Shown piece by piece: positions 9,181-17,380 of a stretch of DNA of 64,000 nt. Location of the stretch: assembly GCF_002210105.1 (NCBI RefSeq), contig NZ_AQQU01000001.1:1276501-1340500 (forward strand), given 5' to 3'. The stretch's first letter is position 1. Each line of letters begins with the position of its first letter. The notes beneath the pieces are model-generated. The model had not been told where the DNA came from. It searched no databases and was given only the letters and a program-made list of their open reading frames with translations. A program made the position numbers and the translations under genes. The DNA comes from Oceanicola sp. 22II-s10i. GTDB taxonomy: Bacteria > Pseudomonadota > Alphaproteobacteria > Rhodobacterales > Rhodobacteraceae.

Positions 9181-10011
9181 ATGAGGCAGATGATTCTTGC
9201 GGCCTGCGCCGCCCCTTTCCTGTTGATCTCGGCTTTGCCGTCCTATGCGGAACCGGCCACCGCCGGGGGCGATTTCACCTTCAAGCGCATCGGTGTCCCG
9301 AAGGATGGCGCGGGCAAGCGCATCACCGTCCAGATCAAGCCCGGTGACGCACTGCCGCCGCCCAAGAAGAAACCCATGGCGGAGGAGCCCGGCGCAACGC
9401 CGCCCGCCGCGGCCAGTCCGGGGCGGCTTGCCTGGTTCTGGGAGACGGTATCGCCTGAACTGACGGCGGCCGGACCGGGACGGCTGGAGCCTGCGCTGCG
9501 CCGGATCGGGGCGCCGCCCGCCGGGCAGGGGGTGCCGACGCCGCGCCTGGGGCAGTTGATGGACATCGCGCGGGCCCACCAGTCCGAGATCCTGCTGCGC
9601 ACGGCTGGCACGCGCGTGTCGCCCGCGCTGGTTCTGGCGGTGATCGCGGTGGAAAGCGCGGGCCGGGTCGATGCGGTATCCGGCGCGGGGGCCGAAGGGC
9701 TGATGCAGTTGATGCCGGCGACGGCGGCGCGGTTCGGCGTGGACGACAGCAAGAACGCGGCGCAGAACATCAAGGGCGGGGTGGCCTTCCTCGACCTGCT
9801 GATGGCGAAGTTCGGGGGTGATCCGATCCTCGTGCTGGCCGGATACAACGCGGGTGAGAATTCGATCGGCAAGCACAACGGCGTGCCGCCCTATGCCGAG
9901 ACGCGGGACTATGTCCCCAAGGTGCTGGCGGCTTTCGAGGTGGCGCGCAGCCTGTGCCGCACCCGGCCCGAGCTGATTTCGGACGGCTGCGTGTTCTCTT
10001 TCCCCAGCTGA
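9181..10011 (+). CDS. Exported lytic transglycosylase, SLT domain
   Basis: A 276-residue murein-cleaving enzyme. The signal peptide MRQMILAACAAPFLLISALP is followed by a Pro/Lys-rich linker (~residues 45-95) and a C-terminal SLT domain. The SLT domain has the catalytic Glu at residue 158 in AVIAVESAGRVDAVS, then GLMQLMPATAARFGV and LAGYNAGENSI. The frame extends upstream to 8950 but only the ATG at 9181 gives a signal peptide. Its divergent position beside the Tad locus suggests it may open peptidoglycan for the pilus machine, which is inference. The C-terminal tail contains two Cys (SLCRTRPELISDGCVF), possibly a disulfide. Confidence 0.9.
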   Translation: MRQMILAACAAPFLLISALPSYAEPATAGGDFTFKRIGVPKDGAGKRITVQIKPGDALPPPKKKPMAEEPGATPPAAASPGRLAWFWETVSPELTAAGPGRLEPALRRIGAPPAGQGVPTPRLGQLMDIARAHQSEILLRTAGTRVSPALVLAVIAVESAGRVDAVSGAGAEGLMQLMPATAARFGVDDSKNAAQNIKGGVAFLDLLMAKFGGDPILVLAGYNAGENSIGKHNGVPPYAETRDYVPKVLAAFEVARSLCRTRPELISDGCVFSFPS

Positions 10012-10028
10012 TTGCGCCGGCCGGGGCC

Positions 10029-10112
10029 CGTCGCGCGGGATCGTATCGAAAGGGCATCGAGCCCTTTCGATACGGCCTTCGGCGGGCATATTTCCGGCAA
10101 GATGAAGCTGGA
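10029..10112 (+). repeat. Intergenic hairpin element, family member R1
   Basis: Modular element: CGTCGCGCGGGA, then a perfect 14-bp hairpin (CGTATCGAAAGGGC at 10042-10055, loop ATCGA, GCCCTTTCGATACG at 10061-10074), then GGCCTTCGGCGGGC, ATATTT, and CCGGCAAGATGAAGCTGG. The same order, loop and flanks recur at 26561-26642 with different but still pairing stem arms. It may also terminate the upstream transglycosylase transcript, though no uridine run follows the stem. Confidence 0.75.
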
Positions 10113-10128
10113 GACCGTCAGGAACGCA

Positions 10129-10158
10129 AACGCGCCGCCCGGTGAGGGACGGCGCGTT
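10129..10158 (-). terminator. Terminator of the scoAB transcript
   Basis: A 9-bp stem AACGCGCCG/CGGCGCGTT has a 12-nt loop. On the minus strand it is followed by TGCGTTCC after the stem's own TT. It lies 21 bp past the scoB stop and is the natural end of the scoAB mRNA. Confidence 0.5.
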
Positions 10159-10178
10159 CGGTTCCTAAGCATGTGAGG

Positions 10179-10805
10179 TCAGCCGACGATGGTGGCTTCG
10201 GTCGAGTTGCGCATCTCTTCCTCGGTCACGCCGTCGGCGAGCTGCACGATCTTCAGACCGCCGTCGACCACGTCGAGCACCCCGAGGTTGGTGATGATGC
10301 GGTTGACCACGCCCTTGCCGGTCAGCGGCAGGGTGCATTCCTTCAGCACCTTGGTCTCGCCCGCCTTGTTGGTGTGATCCATCACCACGATGACGCGACC
10401 GACACCGGCCACGAGGTCCATCGCGCCGCCCATGCCCTTGACCAGCTTGCCGGGGATCATCCAGTTCGCGAGGTCACCGTTCTCGGCCACTTCCATGGCG
10501 CCCAGGATCGCCGCCGCGATCTTGCCGCCGCGGATCATGCCGAAGCTGGTGGCGCTGTCGAAATAGGCGGTGCGCTTGAGTTCGGTGATCGTCTGCTTGC
10601 CGGCGTTGATCAGGTCCGGATCCTCTTCGCCCTCGACGGGGAAGGGGCCCATGCCGAGCATGCCGTTCTCGGACTGGAGGGTGATGTCCTTGTCGCCCAC
10701 GTAGTTGGCGACGAGCGTCGGGATGCCGATCCCGAGGTTCACGTACATCCCGTCTTCGAGTTCCTCGGCCGCGCGGGCGGCCATCTGGTTGCGGTCCCAG
10801 GGCAT
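10179..10805 (-). CDS. scoB: 3-oxoacid (succinyl-CoA:acetoacetate) CoA-transferase, subunit B
   Basis: Beta subunit of a class I CoA-transferase that moves CoA between succinyl-CoA and acetoacetate in ketone-body and polyhydroxybutyrate breakdown. It has 208 residues, the usual length. Motifs: VNLGIGIPTLVANYV, then the catalytic-Glu signature QSENGMLGMGP near residue 46, then GGKIAAAILGAMEV and GMGGAMDLVAGVGRVIV. The ATG overlaps the scoA stop (TAATG), so it is translationally coupled. Reading-frame continuity upstream through scoA in another frame is a shadow. Confidence 0.93.
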   Translation of the reverse strand: MPWDRNQMAARAAEELEDGMYVNLGIGIPTLVANYVGDKDITLQSENGMLGMGPFPVEGEEDPDLINAGKQTITELKRTAYFDSATSFGMIRGGKIAAAILGAMEVAENGDLANWMIPGKLVKGMGGAMDLVAGVGRVIVVMDHTNKAGETKVLKECTLPLTGKGVVNRIITNLGVLDVVDGGLKIVQLADGVTEEEMRNSTEATIVG

Positions 10806-11509
10806 TACGCGGTCTCCTTCTTGCGCACGGTGCGCTGTTCGATGCGTTTCTCGTGCTCGCCCTGGATCAGGCGGTGCACGTAGACGCCGGGGAGGTGGAT
10901 CTTGTCGGGATCGAGCGACCCGGTCGGCACGATTTCCTCGACCTCGACCACGCAGACCTTGCCGCACATCGCGGCGGGCGGGTTGAAGTTGCGGGCGGTC
11001 TTGCGGAACACGAGGTTGCCGGTCTCGTCGGCCTTCCACGCCTTCACGATCGACAGGTCCGCGAAGATGCCGCGTTCGAGGATGTAATCCTGCCCGTCGA
11101 AATTCTTCAATTCCTTGCCCTCGGCGATCTGGGTGCCGACGCCGGTCTTGGTGTAGAAGCCGGGGATCCCCGAGCCGCCCGCGCGCATCCGCTCGGCCAG
11201 CGTGCCCTGCGGATTGAACTCCAGTTCCAGCTCGCCCGAGAGGTACTGGCGCATGAACTCGGCGTTCTCGCCCACATAGGACGACATCATCTTCTTGACC
11301 TGCTTGGTCTGGAGCAACATGCCGAGGCCGAAGTCGTCGACCCCGGCGTTGTTCGACGCGACCGTCAGATCCTTGGTGCCTGCGTCGCGGATCGCCGCGA
11401 TCAGCAGTTCCGGGATGCCGCACAGGCCGAAGCCGCCGGCGGCGATCAGCATGCCGTCGAACAACACCCCGTCGAGCGCCTCGGCTGCGGAGCCGTAGAC
11501 TTTCTTCAT
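10805..11509 (-). CDS. scoA: 3-oxoacid (succinyl-CoA:acetoacetate) CoA-transferase, subunit A
   Basis: Alpha subunit partner of scoB, 234 residues. The CoA-binding region is seen in [51 protein letters not shown] and [20 protein letters not shown], the standard pattern for the A subunit. GGAGGG lies 8 nt before the ATG. The pair forms a two-gene operon on the minus strand ending in the hairpin at 10129-10158. Substrate preference within the class (acetoacetate versus other 3-oxoacids) is inferred from closest motif resemblance. Confidence 0.93.
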   Translation of the reverse strand: MKKVYGSAAEALDGVLFDGMLIAAGGFGLCGIPELLIAAIRDAGTKDLTVASNNAGVDDFGLGMLLQTKQVKKMMSSYVGENAEFMRQYLSGELELEFNPQGTLAERMRAGGSGIPGFYTKTGVGTQIAEGKELKNFDGQDYILERGIFADLSIVKAWKADETGNLVFRKTARNFNPPAAMCGKVCVVEVEEIVPTGSLDPDKIHLPGVYVHRLIQGEHEKRIEQRTVRKKETA

Positions 11510-11592
11510 TGGGAACCCTCCGTCTTGAGATTACCCAATGTCATGACGCCCGGCAGGTCCGGAGTCAACGGAATGCCGCACCGCGGCACCCG

Positions 11593-12183
11593 TCAGAGGA
11601 TGCGGACCTGCGTGCCGATCGGGGTGGCGGCGAAAAGCTCCTCGATCGCGAAGTTGTAGAGCCCGATGCAGCCGTCCGAGCTGCGGCGGCCGATCTTGCG
11701 CGTGTCGTGGGTGCCGTGGATCAGGTAGGCGGGCCAAGACAGGTACATCGCATGGGTGCCCAGCGGGTTGTCGGGGCCGGGGGGCATGTATTTCAGTTCC
11801 GGATTGCGTTCGACCATCGACGGCGTGGGGGTCCAGTCGGGGCCGACGCGCTTGCGCACGACCTCGGTGTAGCCGCGCTTGGTCAATTCGTCGGTCATCG
11901 GGACCGAGGTGGGGTAGATGCGGTAATCGCTGCCATCGGCGGACCAGTAGTGCAGCGCGCGCGAATTGGTATCCGCGACGATGGCGCCCTTGCCGAGGCT
12001 GTCGAAATGATCGCGCCAGTCCTGCCGCTGGAAGGACGAGATGTTGCGCCGCACGGACTCGGAGCCGCTGCGGTCGACCTCCTCGACCGGTATCGCGGTC
12101 TGTGCGCGCAGGATCGAGGGTGCGAACATCAGCGCGCCGGCGCCTGCGAGAAAGCGGCGCCGGGCCGGGCTGGTCTTGGTCAT
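11593..12183 (-). CDS. L,D-transpeptidase (YkuD domain), Tat-exported
   Basis: A 196-residue periplasmic enzyme expected to form 3-3 peptidoglycan cross-links or attach proteins to murein. The signal peptide has the twin-arginine pattern RRRFLAGAGALMF, so export is probably through Tat. The YkuD catalytic block is HGTHDTRKIGRRSSDGCIGL, with the nucleophile Cys near residue 170 and the conserved upstream His. Upstream, GTHAMYLSWPAYLIHG is the usual preceding strand. GGAG lies 8 nt before the ATG. No operon partner is evident. Confidence 0.93.
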   Translation of the reverse strand: MTKTSPARRRFLAGAGALMFAPSILRAQTAIPVEEVDRSGSESVRRNISSFQRQDWRDHFDSLGKGAIVADTNSRALHYWSADGSDYRIYPTSVPMTDELTKRGYTEVVRKRVGPDWTPTPSMVERNPELKYMPPGPDNPLGTHAMYLSWPAYLIHGTHDTRKIGRRSSDGCIGLYNFAIEELFAATPIGTQVRIL

Positions 12184-12280
12184 GTCGGGGTCTCCACTAT
12201 CCGTCTGTCAGCCGGGAAACTGGCGACTCGGGCGGCGGAGGGCCAATCACATACGCTTTACGTGATGTGTGTGTTGCACA

Positions 12281-12301
12281 AACCCGGCATTGCACCGGGT
12301 T
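12281..12301 (-). terminator. Hairpin downstream of topA
   Basis: A 7-bp stem AACCCGG/CCGGGTT has a 7-nt loop, 29 bp past the topA stop. On the minus strand it is followed by TGTGCAACAC. A weak candidate for the topA transcript end. Confidence 0.4.
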
Positions 12302-12329
12302 CGTGCCAAGGGCGATCGAAAGGGACGGC

Positions 12330-14915
12330 CTATTCAGCCGCCTTCTTCTTGGCCGGAGCCTTTTTCTTGGCTGCCGGTTTCTTCGCGGCAGCCTTCTTGG
12401 GCGCCGCTTTCTTGGCTGGGGCCTTCTTGCCGGACTTGGCTGCCTTTTCGGCGATCCATTCGACGGCCTGTTCCATCGTCACCGTCTCGGGCTCCACGTC
12501 CTTGGGGATGGTGGCGTTCACCTTCTCCCATTTCACGTAGGGCCCGTAGCGGCCGGGCATGACGGACACCATGCCGCCGCCGTCGGGGTGCTCACCCAGC
12601 TCCTTGAGCGGTTTGGCCGCGGCACCGCGGCCGCCGCGCATCGCCTTCTGCGCCAGCAGTTCGACGGCCCGGTTCATGCCGACCTCGAACACCTCGTCAA
12701 CGCTGGCGAGGTTGGCGTAGGTCTTGCCATGCCGGACGAAGGGGCCGTAGCGCCCGATCCCCGCCTCGACAGTCTCGCCGTCCTCGGGGTGCGGGCCGAT
12801 CTGGCGCGGCAGGTTCAGCAGCGTCAGCGCCTTTTCGAGGTCGATATCCTCGACCGCCCAGCCCTTGGGCAGGCTGGCGCGGGGCGGCTTCGGCACCTCT
12901 TCGGTCGCCTCGCCGCGCTGGACATAGGGGCCGAAGCGGCCGTCGCGCAGGGTGATCGCCTCTTCGTTGTCATAGCCGAGGATCTTGCCGTCGGGGCCGA
13001 TGGAATGATCCTCGGTGCCCGGCGGGCCGAAGGGCCGGGTGTAGCGGCATTCCGGGTAGTTGGAGCAGCCGATGAAGGCCCCGCCCGAGCGCGCGGTGCG
13101 CATCGACAGCCGTCCCGCGCCGCAGTTGGGGCACAGGCGCGGATCGCTGCCGTCCTCGGTCGGCGGGAACAGGTGCGGCTCCAGCACCTCGTTGATCTTT
13201 TCGAGAACCTCGGTGATCCGCAGTTCCGACGTTTCCGACAGCGCGGCGGAGAAGTCGCGCCAGAAACGGCCCAGCACGTCCTTGTAGTTCCGTTCGCCCG
13301 CCGAGACGTCGTCCAGCTCTTCTTCCAGTCCGGCGGTGAAGTCGTATTCCACGTAGCGGCGGAAGTAGTTCTCGAGGAAGGCGGTCACCAGACGGCCCTT
13401 GTCCTCGGGGATCAGGCGATTCGAGTCCTTGCGGACATAGCCGCGGTCCTGGATCGTGGTGACGATCGAGGCGTAGGTCGAGGGGCGGCCGATGCCGAGC
13501 TCTTCCATCCGCTTGACCAGCGTCGCCTCGGTGTAGCGCGGCGGGGGCTGGGTGAAGTGCTGGTCCGGGGTGATCTGGCCCTTCTTGGCGGGCTCGCCCT
13601 GCGAAATCTGCGGCAGGCGCTTGTCGTCGTCATCGACCACGGCATCGTCGCGGCCTTCCTCGTAGACCCGCAGGAAACCGTCGAACAGCACGACCTGACC
13701 GGTCGCGCGCAGTTCGACCTGGCCGTCGCGGCTGCCGACGTCGACCGTGGTGCGTTCCAGCCGCGCGCCTTCCATCTGGCAGGCCAGCGTGCGTTTCCAG
13801 ATCAGGTCGTAGAGCTTGCGCTGGTCCGCATCGGTGATCTTGAGCGCCGCGGCGTCCTTGGTCATCTCGGTCGGGCGGATGCACTCGTGCGCTTCCTGCG
13901 CGTTCTTGGCCTTGTTCTTGTAGATGCGCGGGCTGCCCGGCACGTAGTCCTTGCCGAAGCGTTCGGCGATGGCGTCGCGGGCGGCCTGCACCGCCTCGGG
14001 CGCCATGTCGATGCCGTCGGTCCGCATGTAGGTGATGTGCCCGGCCTCGTAGAGCCGCTGCGCCGCGCTCATCGTCTGGCGGGCGCCCATGCCGAACTTG
14101 CGGCTGGCTTCCTGCTGCAGGGTCGAGGTCATGAAGGGCGGCGAGGGGTTGCGGCTGGCCGGTTTTGCCTCGACCGACTTCACGGTCAGGTCGCGGCTGG
14201 TGATCGCCTGAACGGCCAGCTCGGCCTGCGTCTCGTTGGCGATGTCGTAGCGGTCGAGTTTCTTGCCCGCGAGGACCGTCAGCCGCGCCTCGTACTCCTG
14301 CCCGCGCGGGGTGGAGAGGATGGCCTTGACCGTCCAGTATTCTCGGGCGCGGAACGCCTCGATCTCCATCTCGCGCTCGACGATCAGGCGGAGGCAGACG
14401 GATTGCACGCGGCCCGCGGATTTCGCGCCGGGGAGCTTGCGCCACAGGACGGGGCTCAGGTTGAAGCCCACGAGGTAGTCGAGCGCGCGGCGGGCCAGGT
14501 AGGCCTCGACGAGGGGCGCATCGACCTGGCGCGGGTTCTTCATCGCCTCGGTCACGGCGGATTTGGTGATGGCGTTGAACACGACGCGGCTGACCGGCGT
14601 GTCCTTCTTGATCGCCTTGCGGTTCCGCAGCGCCTCCTCGAGGTGCCAGCTGATCGCCTCGCCCTCACGGTCGGGGTCGGTGGCGAGGATCAGGGCGTTG
14701 TCGTCCTTGAGCGCGTCGGCAATCGCTTTCACGTGTTTGCGACTGTCGGTCGCGATCTCCCATTTCATGTCGAATTCGTTGTCGGTGTCGACGGAGCCGT
14801 CCTTGGGCGGCAGGTCGCGGACATGGCCGTAGGAGGCCAGAACGGTGTAATCCGGGCCGAGATACTTGTTGATTGTCTTGGCTTTGGCCGGGGATTCCAC
14901 CACGACGACGGGCAT
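12330..14915 (-). CDS. topA: DNA topoisomerase I (type IA)
   Basis: Relaxes negatively supercoiled DNA; 861 residues. The ATG at 14915 is chosen because AAGGA precedes it and the TOPRIM domain begins at once (MPVVVVESPAKAKTINKYL). TOPRIM acidic triad in ATDPDREGEAISWHL. The active-site Tyr is in HITYMRTDGIDM near residue 295. A C-terminal four-Cys zinc ribbon (CPNCGAGRL ... GCSNYPEC) is followed by repeated topoisomerase C-terminal segments. The last ~40 residues are a Lys/Ala/Pro tail of KKAAPKKAAAKK type, typical of alphaproteobacterial TopA and likely DNA-binding. It sits downstream of dprA, as in many Rhodobacterales. Confidence 0.97.
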   Translation of the reverse strand: MPVVVVESPAKAKTINKYLGPDYTVLASYGHVRDLPPKDGSVDTDNEFDMKWEIATDSRKHVKAIADALKDDNALILATDPDREGEAISWHLEEALRNRKAIKKDTPVSRVVFNAITKSAVTEAMKNPRQVDAPLVEAYLARRALDYLVGFNLSPVLWRKLPGAKSAGRVQSVCLRLIVEREMEIEAFRAREYWTVKAILSTPRGQEYEARLTVLAGKKLDRYDIANETQAELAVQAITSRDLTVKSVEAKPASRNPSPPFMTSTLQQEASRKFGMGARQTMSAAQRLYEAGHITYMRTDGIDMAPEAVQAARDAIAERFGKDYVPGSPRIYKNKAKNAQEAHECIRPTEMTKDAAALKITDADQRKLYDLIWKRTLACQMEGARLERTTVDVGSRDGQVELRATGQVVLFDGFLRVYEEGRDDAVVDDDDKRLPQISQGEPAKKGQITPDQHFTQPPPRYTEATLVKRMEELGIGRPSTYASIVTTIQDRGYVRKDSNRLIPEDKGRLVTAFLENYFRRYVEYDFTAGLEEELDDVSAGERNYKDVLGRFWRDFSAALSETSELRITEVLEKINEVLEPHLFPPTEDGSDPRLCPNCGAGRLSMRTARSGGAFIGCSNYPECRYTRPFGPPGTEDHSIGPDGKILGYDNEEAITLRDGRFGPYVQRGEATEEVPKPPRASLPKGWAVEDIDLEKALTLLNLPRQIGPHPEDGETVEAGIGRYGPFVRHGKTYANLASVDEVFEVGMNRAVELLAQKAMRGGRGAAAKPLKELGEHPDGGGMVSVMPGRYGPYVKWEKVNATIPKDVEPETVTMEQAVEWIAEKAAKSGKKAPAKKAAPKKAAAKKPAAKKKAPAKKKAAE

Positions 14916-15038
14916 GAGCGGTCCTTTCTGTGCGACGCTGACGCGTTGGCGGCGGACCATGTGGGGTTTGCCGGGCGGATGTCAATGCGCCTGCTGGACC
15001 GGGGCGGCGCCGCTCCTCCCGCCTGACGGCGCGCCTCG

Positions 15039-16214
15039 CTAGCTGGGGCGCGCCGGGGGACGCAGGGCGATCAGGCCGCCGGGATGGCGTTCGACATCGC
15101 CCGAGATCTCGAGGTCGAGGATCGCCGGCGACAGCTGCCGGGGGGTGCCGCCGAGGTCGCGGATCAGCTGGTCCTCGGCCACGGGGGAGGGGCTGAGTCG
15201 GTCAAGGATCCGGCGATGCAGGGCAGCGGTTTCGCGCAGGGTCCGCGTTTCGGGCTGAGCCGGGGGAATCGGAACGGCCGGGCCGAGGTCGAGAGCTGCC
15301 TGACGGTCGGGTTCGGCGGCTGGCAGGCCGATCGCCTCGATCACATCGGCAGCGTTGCGGACCAGCCGCGCGCCGTCGCGAAGCAGCATGTTGCACCCGG
15401 CGGAACGTCCGTCCAGCGGATGGCCGGGCACCGCCAGCACCTCGCGGCCCTGATCGAGCGCGGTGCGGGCGGTGATGAGGCTGCCGGACCGCGCGGCGGC
15501 CTCGACCACGACGACACCGCGGGCGAGGCCGGAAATCAGGCGGTTGCGGAGCGGGAAGTGCCGGGCGACGGGCTGCAGCCCCATGGGTTGTTCGCTGAGG
15601 CGCAGGCCCGTGGCGGCCATATCGGTGGCCAGCCCGGCGTTTTCGGCGGGGTAGAGCATGTCGACCCCGCCCGCCATGACGCCGATGGTTCCGGTGCCCA
15701 GTGCCGCGTGATGTGCCGCCGCGTCGATCCCGCGGGCGAGACCCGAGACGACCACGTATCCGGCCGCCCCGAGGTCTTCGGCCAGGGCGCGGGCCATGCG
15801 TGTGCCGAGCGACGAGGCGTTCCGGGCCCCGACGATGGCGATGCGGGGCCGGTCGAGCACCGTTTGGTCGCCATGTGCCCACAGGATCGGGGGCGGGTCA
15901 GGAATCGTCAGGAGGTCGTCGGGATAATCGGGGCTGCCGATGCAGATCATCCGCGTTCCGGCCTGCGCCGCAGCGCGAAGCTCGGCCTGTGCGACCTCGG
16001 GCGGGCAGGGGCGATAGTCCGGCACCCCCGCCGCCGCGGCGATGTCCGGCAGGGCATCGAGCGCGGCAGCGGCGGAGCCGTGTTCCGTGAGCAGTCTGTA
16101 GAATGTCGCGATCCCGACCCGGCGGGAGCGCAAGAGACGAAGCCACGACAGCCGACCATCTTCCGTGGTGGGTGGGAGTGGGGGGTGAGTGGAAGGATGT
16201 GTATCCTCGACCAT
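15039..16214 (-). CDS. dprA: DprA, DNA-processing (RecA-loading) protein
   Basis: Binds incoming single-stranded DNA and loads RecA in natural transformation. In Rhodobacter it is needed by recipients of gene-transfer-agent DNA. It has 391 residues from the ATG at 16214, chosen because GGAG lies 5 nt upstream; the frame extends to 16277 without a ribosome site. An N-terminal SAM-like region is followed by the Rossmann DprA core with IVGARNASSLGTRMARALA, SGLARGIDAAAHHAAL and FPLRNRLISGLARGVVVVEA. A C-terminal winged helix (LSPAILDLEISGDVERHPGG) ends the protein. Upstream sequence carries TTAACC-type sites resembling CtrA boxes. Confidence 0.94.
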   Translation of the reverse strand: MVEDTHPSTHPPLPPTTEDGRLSWLRLLRSRRVGIATFYRLLTEHGSAAAALDALPDIAAAAGVPDYRPCPPEVAQAELRAAAQAGTRMICIGSPDYPDDLLTIPDPPPILWAHGDQTVLDRPRIAIVGARNASSLGTRMARALAEDLGAAGYVVVSGLARGIDAAAHHAALGTGTIGVMAGGVDMLYPAENAGLATDMAATGLRLSEQPMGLQPVARHFPLRNRLISGLARGVVVVEAAARSGSLITARTALDQGREVLAVPGHPLDGRSAGCNMLLRDGARLVRNAADVIEAIGLPAAEPDRQAALDLGPAVPIPPAQPETRTLRETAALHRRILDRLSPSPVAEDQLIRDLGGTPRQLSPAILDLEISGDVERHPGGLIALRPPARPS

Positions 16215-16253
16215 CGTGACTCCGCCTGCTTGCAGAATCAGGAATAGCGCATG

Positions 16254-16303
16254 AGCGGTTAACCAAGCGTGAATCACATGGTTAATGGGCTAGGTCATTA
16301 ACC
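16254..16303 (-). promoter_or_regulatory. Candidate CtrA-type sites upstream of dprA
   Basis: Three TTAACC-like half-sites stand within 50 bp. On the minus strand, exact TTAACCAT at 16278-16285 is paired with TGGTTAA near 16259-16265 (TTAACCA-N13-TGGTTAA), and another TTAA block lies at 16298-16302. The 8-mer TTAACCAT is the CtrA half-site known from Caulobacter and Rhodobacter. They lie 40-85 bp before the dprA start. CtrA control of dprA is established in R. capsulatus; here it is inferred from sequence only. Confidence 0.5.
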
Positions 16304-16383
16304 CGAGGCATTCCACACGGGGCTTGATGGACCGGTTGCGCCTGGGGCAATGTCGCTGCGCAGCCGCGAGGGGGAACGCGCCC

Positions 16384-17028
16384 ATGACGACCGCCACCGG
16401 GGACGACAGACGCCGCCAGATCGTCGAAGGTGCCTTTGCCGCCCTACAGGCGCGGGGGCTGCCGCATCTGTCCTATGACGCGATTGCGGAACAGGCCGGG
16501 CTGACGCGGCAGCTTGTCCGCTATCATTATCCCGATCCCGACAGCCTGATGCTGGAACTCTGCGACATGATGGCCGCGATCTATCGCGATGTCCTGATCT
16601 CGACCGCAGGCAGTCTCAGCGGACCGGCGCGGGTCGATGCCTTTCTGGACTTCTACTTCGACATGCTCGACGGCACGGTCAAACCGCGTGACGACAAGGT
16701 CTATGACGCGCTGGTGTCGCTCTCGGCGGGGTCCGAGGCCGTACGTATCAAGCTGGGCGACCAGTATCGCCTGATCGGGCAGGTCCTGTCGCACGAATTC
16801 TCGGTGCAGTTTCCGGACCTCGACCATCAGGCCGCCGAGGAACTGTCGTGGCTGTTCGTCTGTCTCATGTACGGTCACTGGAAAATGGTCGCATCGCTCG
16901 GCTTCGACGATGCGCACCGGACCATTTCGCGGCAGGCAATGGACCGGCTGATTCGCTCGTATTGCGACCACCGCAGCGACCCCGCGGCGCAAACCGAGGT
17001 CTGGCGCCGGCGTGCCTCGGAAAGCTGA
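16384..17028 (+). CDS. TetR/AcrR-family transcriptional regulator
   Basis: A 214-residue one-component repressor. The N-terminal TetR helix-turn-helix is clear: RRQIVEGAFAALQARGLPHL then AIAEQAGLTRQLVRYHYPDP. The C-terminal ligand domain is unassigned. The ATG at 16384 is chosen because GAGGGGGA lies upstream; an in-frame ATG at 16324 would add 20 residues with an Arg/Cys-rich, non-family N terminus. It has no same-strand neighbours, its divergent neighbour is dprA, and no obvious operator palindrome was found. The target is unknown. Confidence 0.88.
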   Translation: MTTATGDDRRRQIVEGAFAALQARGLPHLSYDAIAEQAGLTRQLVRYHYPDPDSLMLELCDMMAAIYRDVLISTAGSLSGPARVDAFLDFYFDMLDGTVKPRDDKVYDALVSLSAGSEAVRIKLGDQYRLIGQVLSHEFSVQFPDLDHQAAEELSWLFVCLMYGHWKMVASLGFDDAHRTISRQAMDRLIRSYCDHRSDPAAQTEVWRRRASES

Positions 17029-17370
17029 ACTTTCGTTTTGGAAAAATCTCCCGCTATGCGTGTGTATAATGACGCTTGGCACTGGCTAAGTGCCGCTAGG
17101 TAAGCGATTTCCGGGCCGAAGGACTTCAGCGCGCCGAAAAAGCGGTTTTTCAAAACGAAAAGGGCTTTTCAAGCGCTTTGACAGGGTGCGGTCGGGTGAG
17201 TCTTGATGCAGTCATTCAATGACGAAGTGACTGCAAAACAAGACTTTTCGATGATGTAGGCCTTAAATGGCGGGGTATCGCAGTCGGGCATTTGCCTGTA
17301 ACGGGACCGCGTGCCCCGCCGATAAGGTGGCCCATGTTGCGATCAGTCGTGAAGATGCAGTCGCGGCCGA
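17029..17370. other. 342-bp gene-free region between tetR-type gene and tldD, possible small RNA
   Basis: No plausible CDS. It contains GAAAAA-GCGG-TTTTTC (17136-17151), a TTGACA at 17178-17183 with a weak -10-like hexamer 17-18 bp later, and then GCAGTCA-N13-TGACTGC near 17212-17238. A longer GGCGGGG ... CCCCGCC pair follows around 17273-17320. Together these could be a promoter and a structured transcript of 100-150 nt, but no uridine-run terminator was found, so this stays a hypothesis. Confidence 0.3.
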
Positions 17371-17380
17371 TCAGGCCGCG
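17362..17380 (-). terminator. Palindrome spanning the tldD stop codon
   Basis: CGCGGCC-GATCA-GGCCGCG forms a 7-bp stem with the tldD stop in its loop on the minus strand. There is no T run after it. It could slow ribosomes or protect the 3' end; terminator function is uncertain. Confidence 0.3.

Noticed and set aside
10179-11423. A single 414-codon frame covering scoB and most of scoA
   Set aside because: Only the part from 10805 downward matches a CoA-transferase subunit; the upstream half is an out-of-frame reading of scoA.
12330-12450. Lys/Ala-rich repeats at the end of topA as a tandem DNA repeat
   Set aside because: They are the ordinary low-complexity C-terminal tail of alphaproteobacterial topoisomerase I.
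12102-15026. A 974-codon plus-strand open frame opposite topA
   Set aside because: Same reason: no recognisable domain, amino-acid composition of an antisense frame, and complete overlap with topA.
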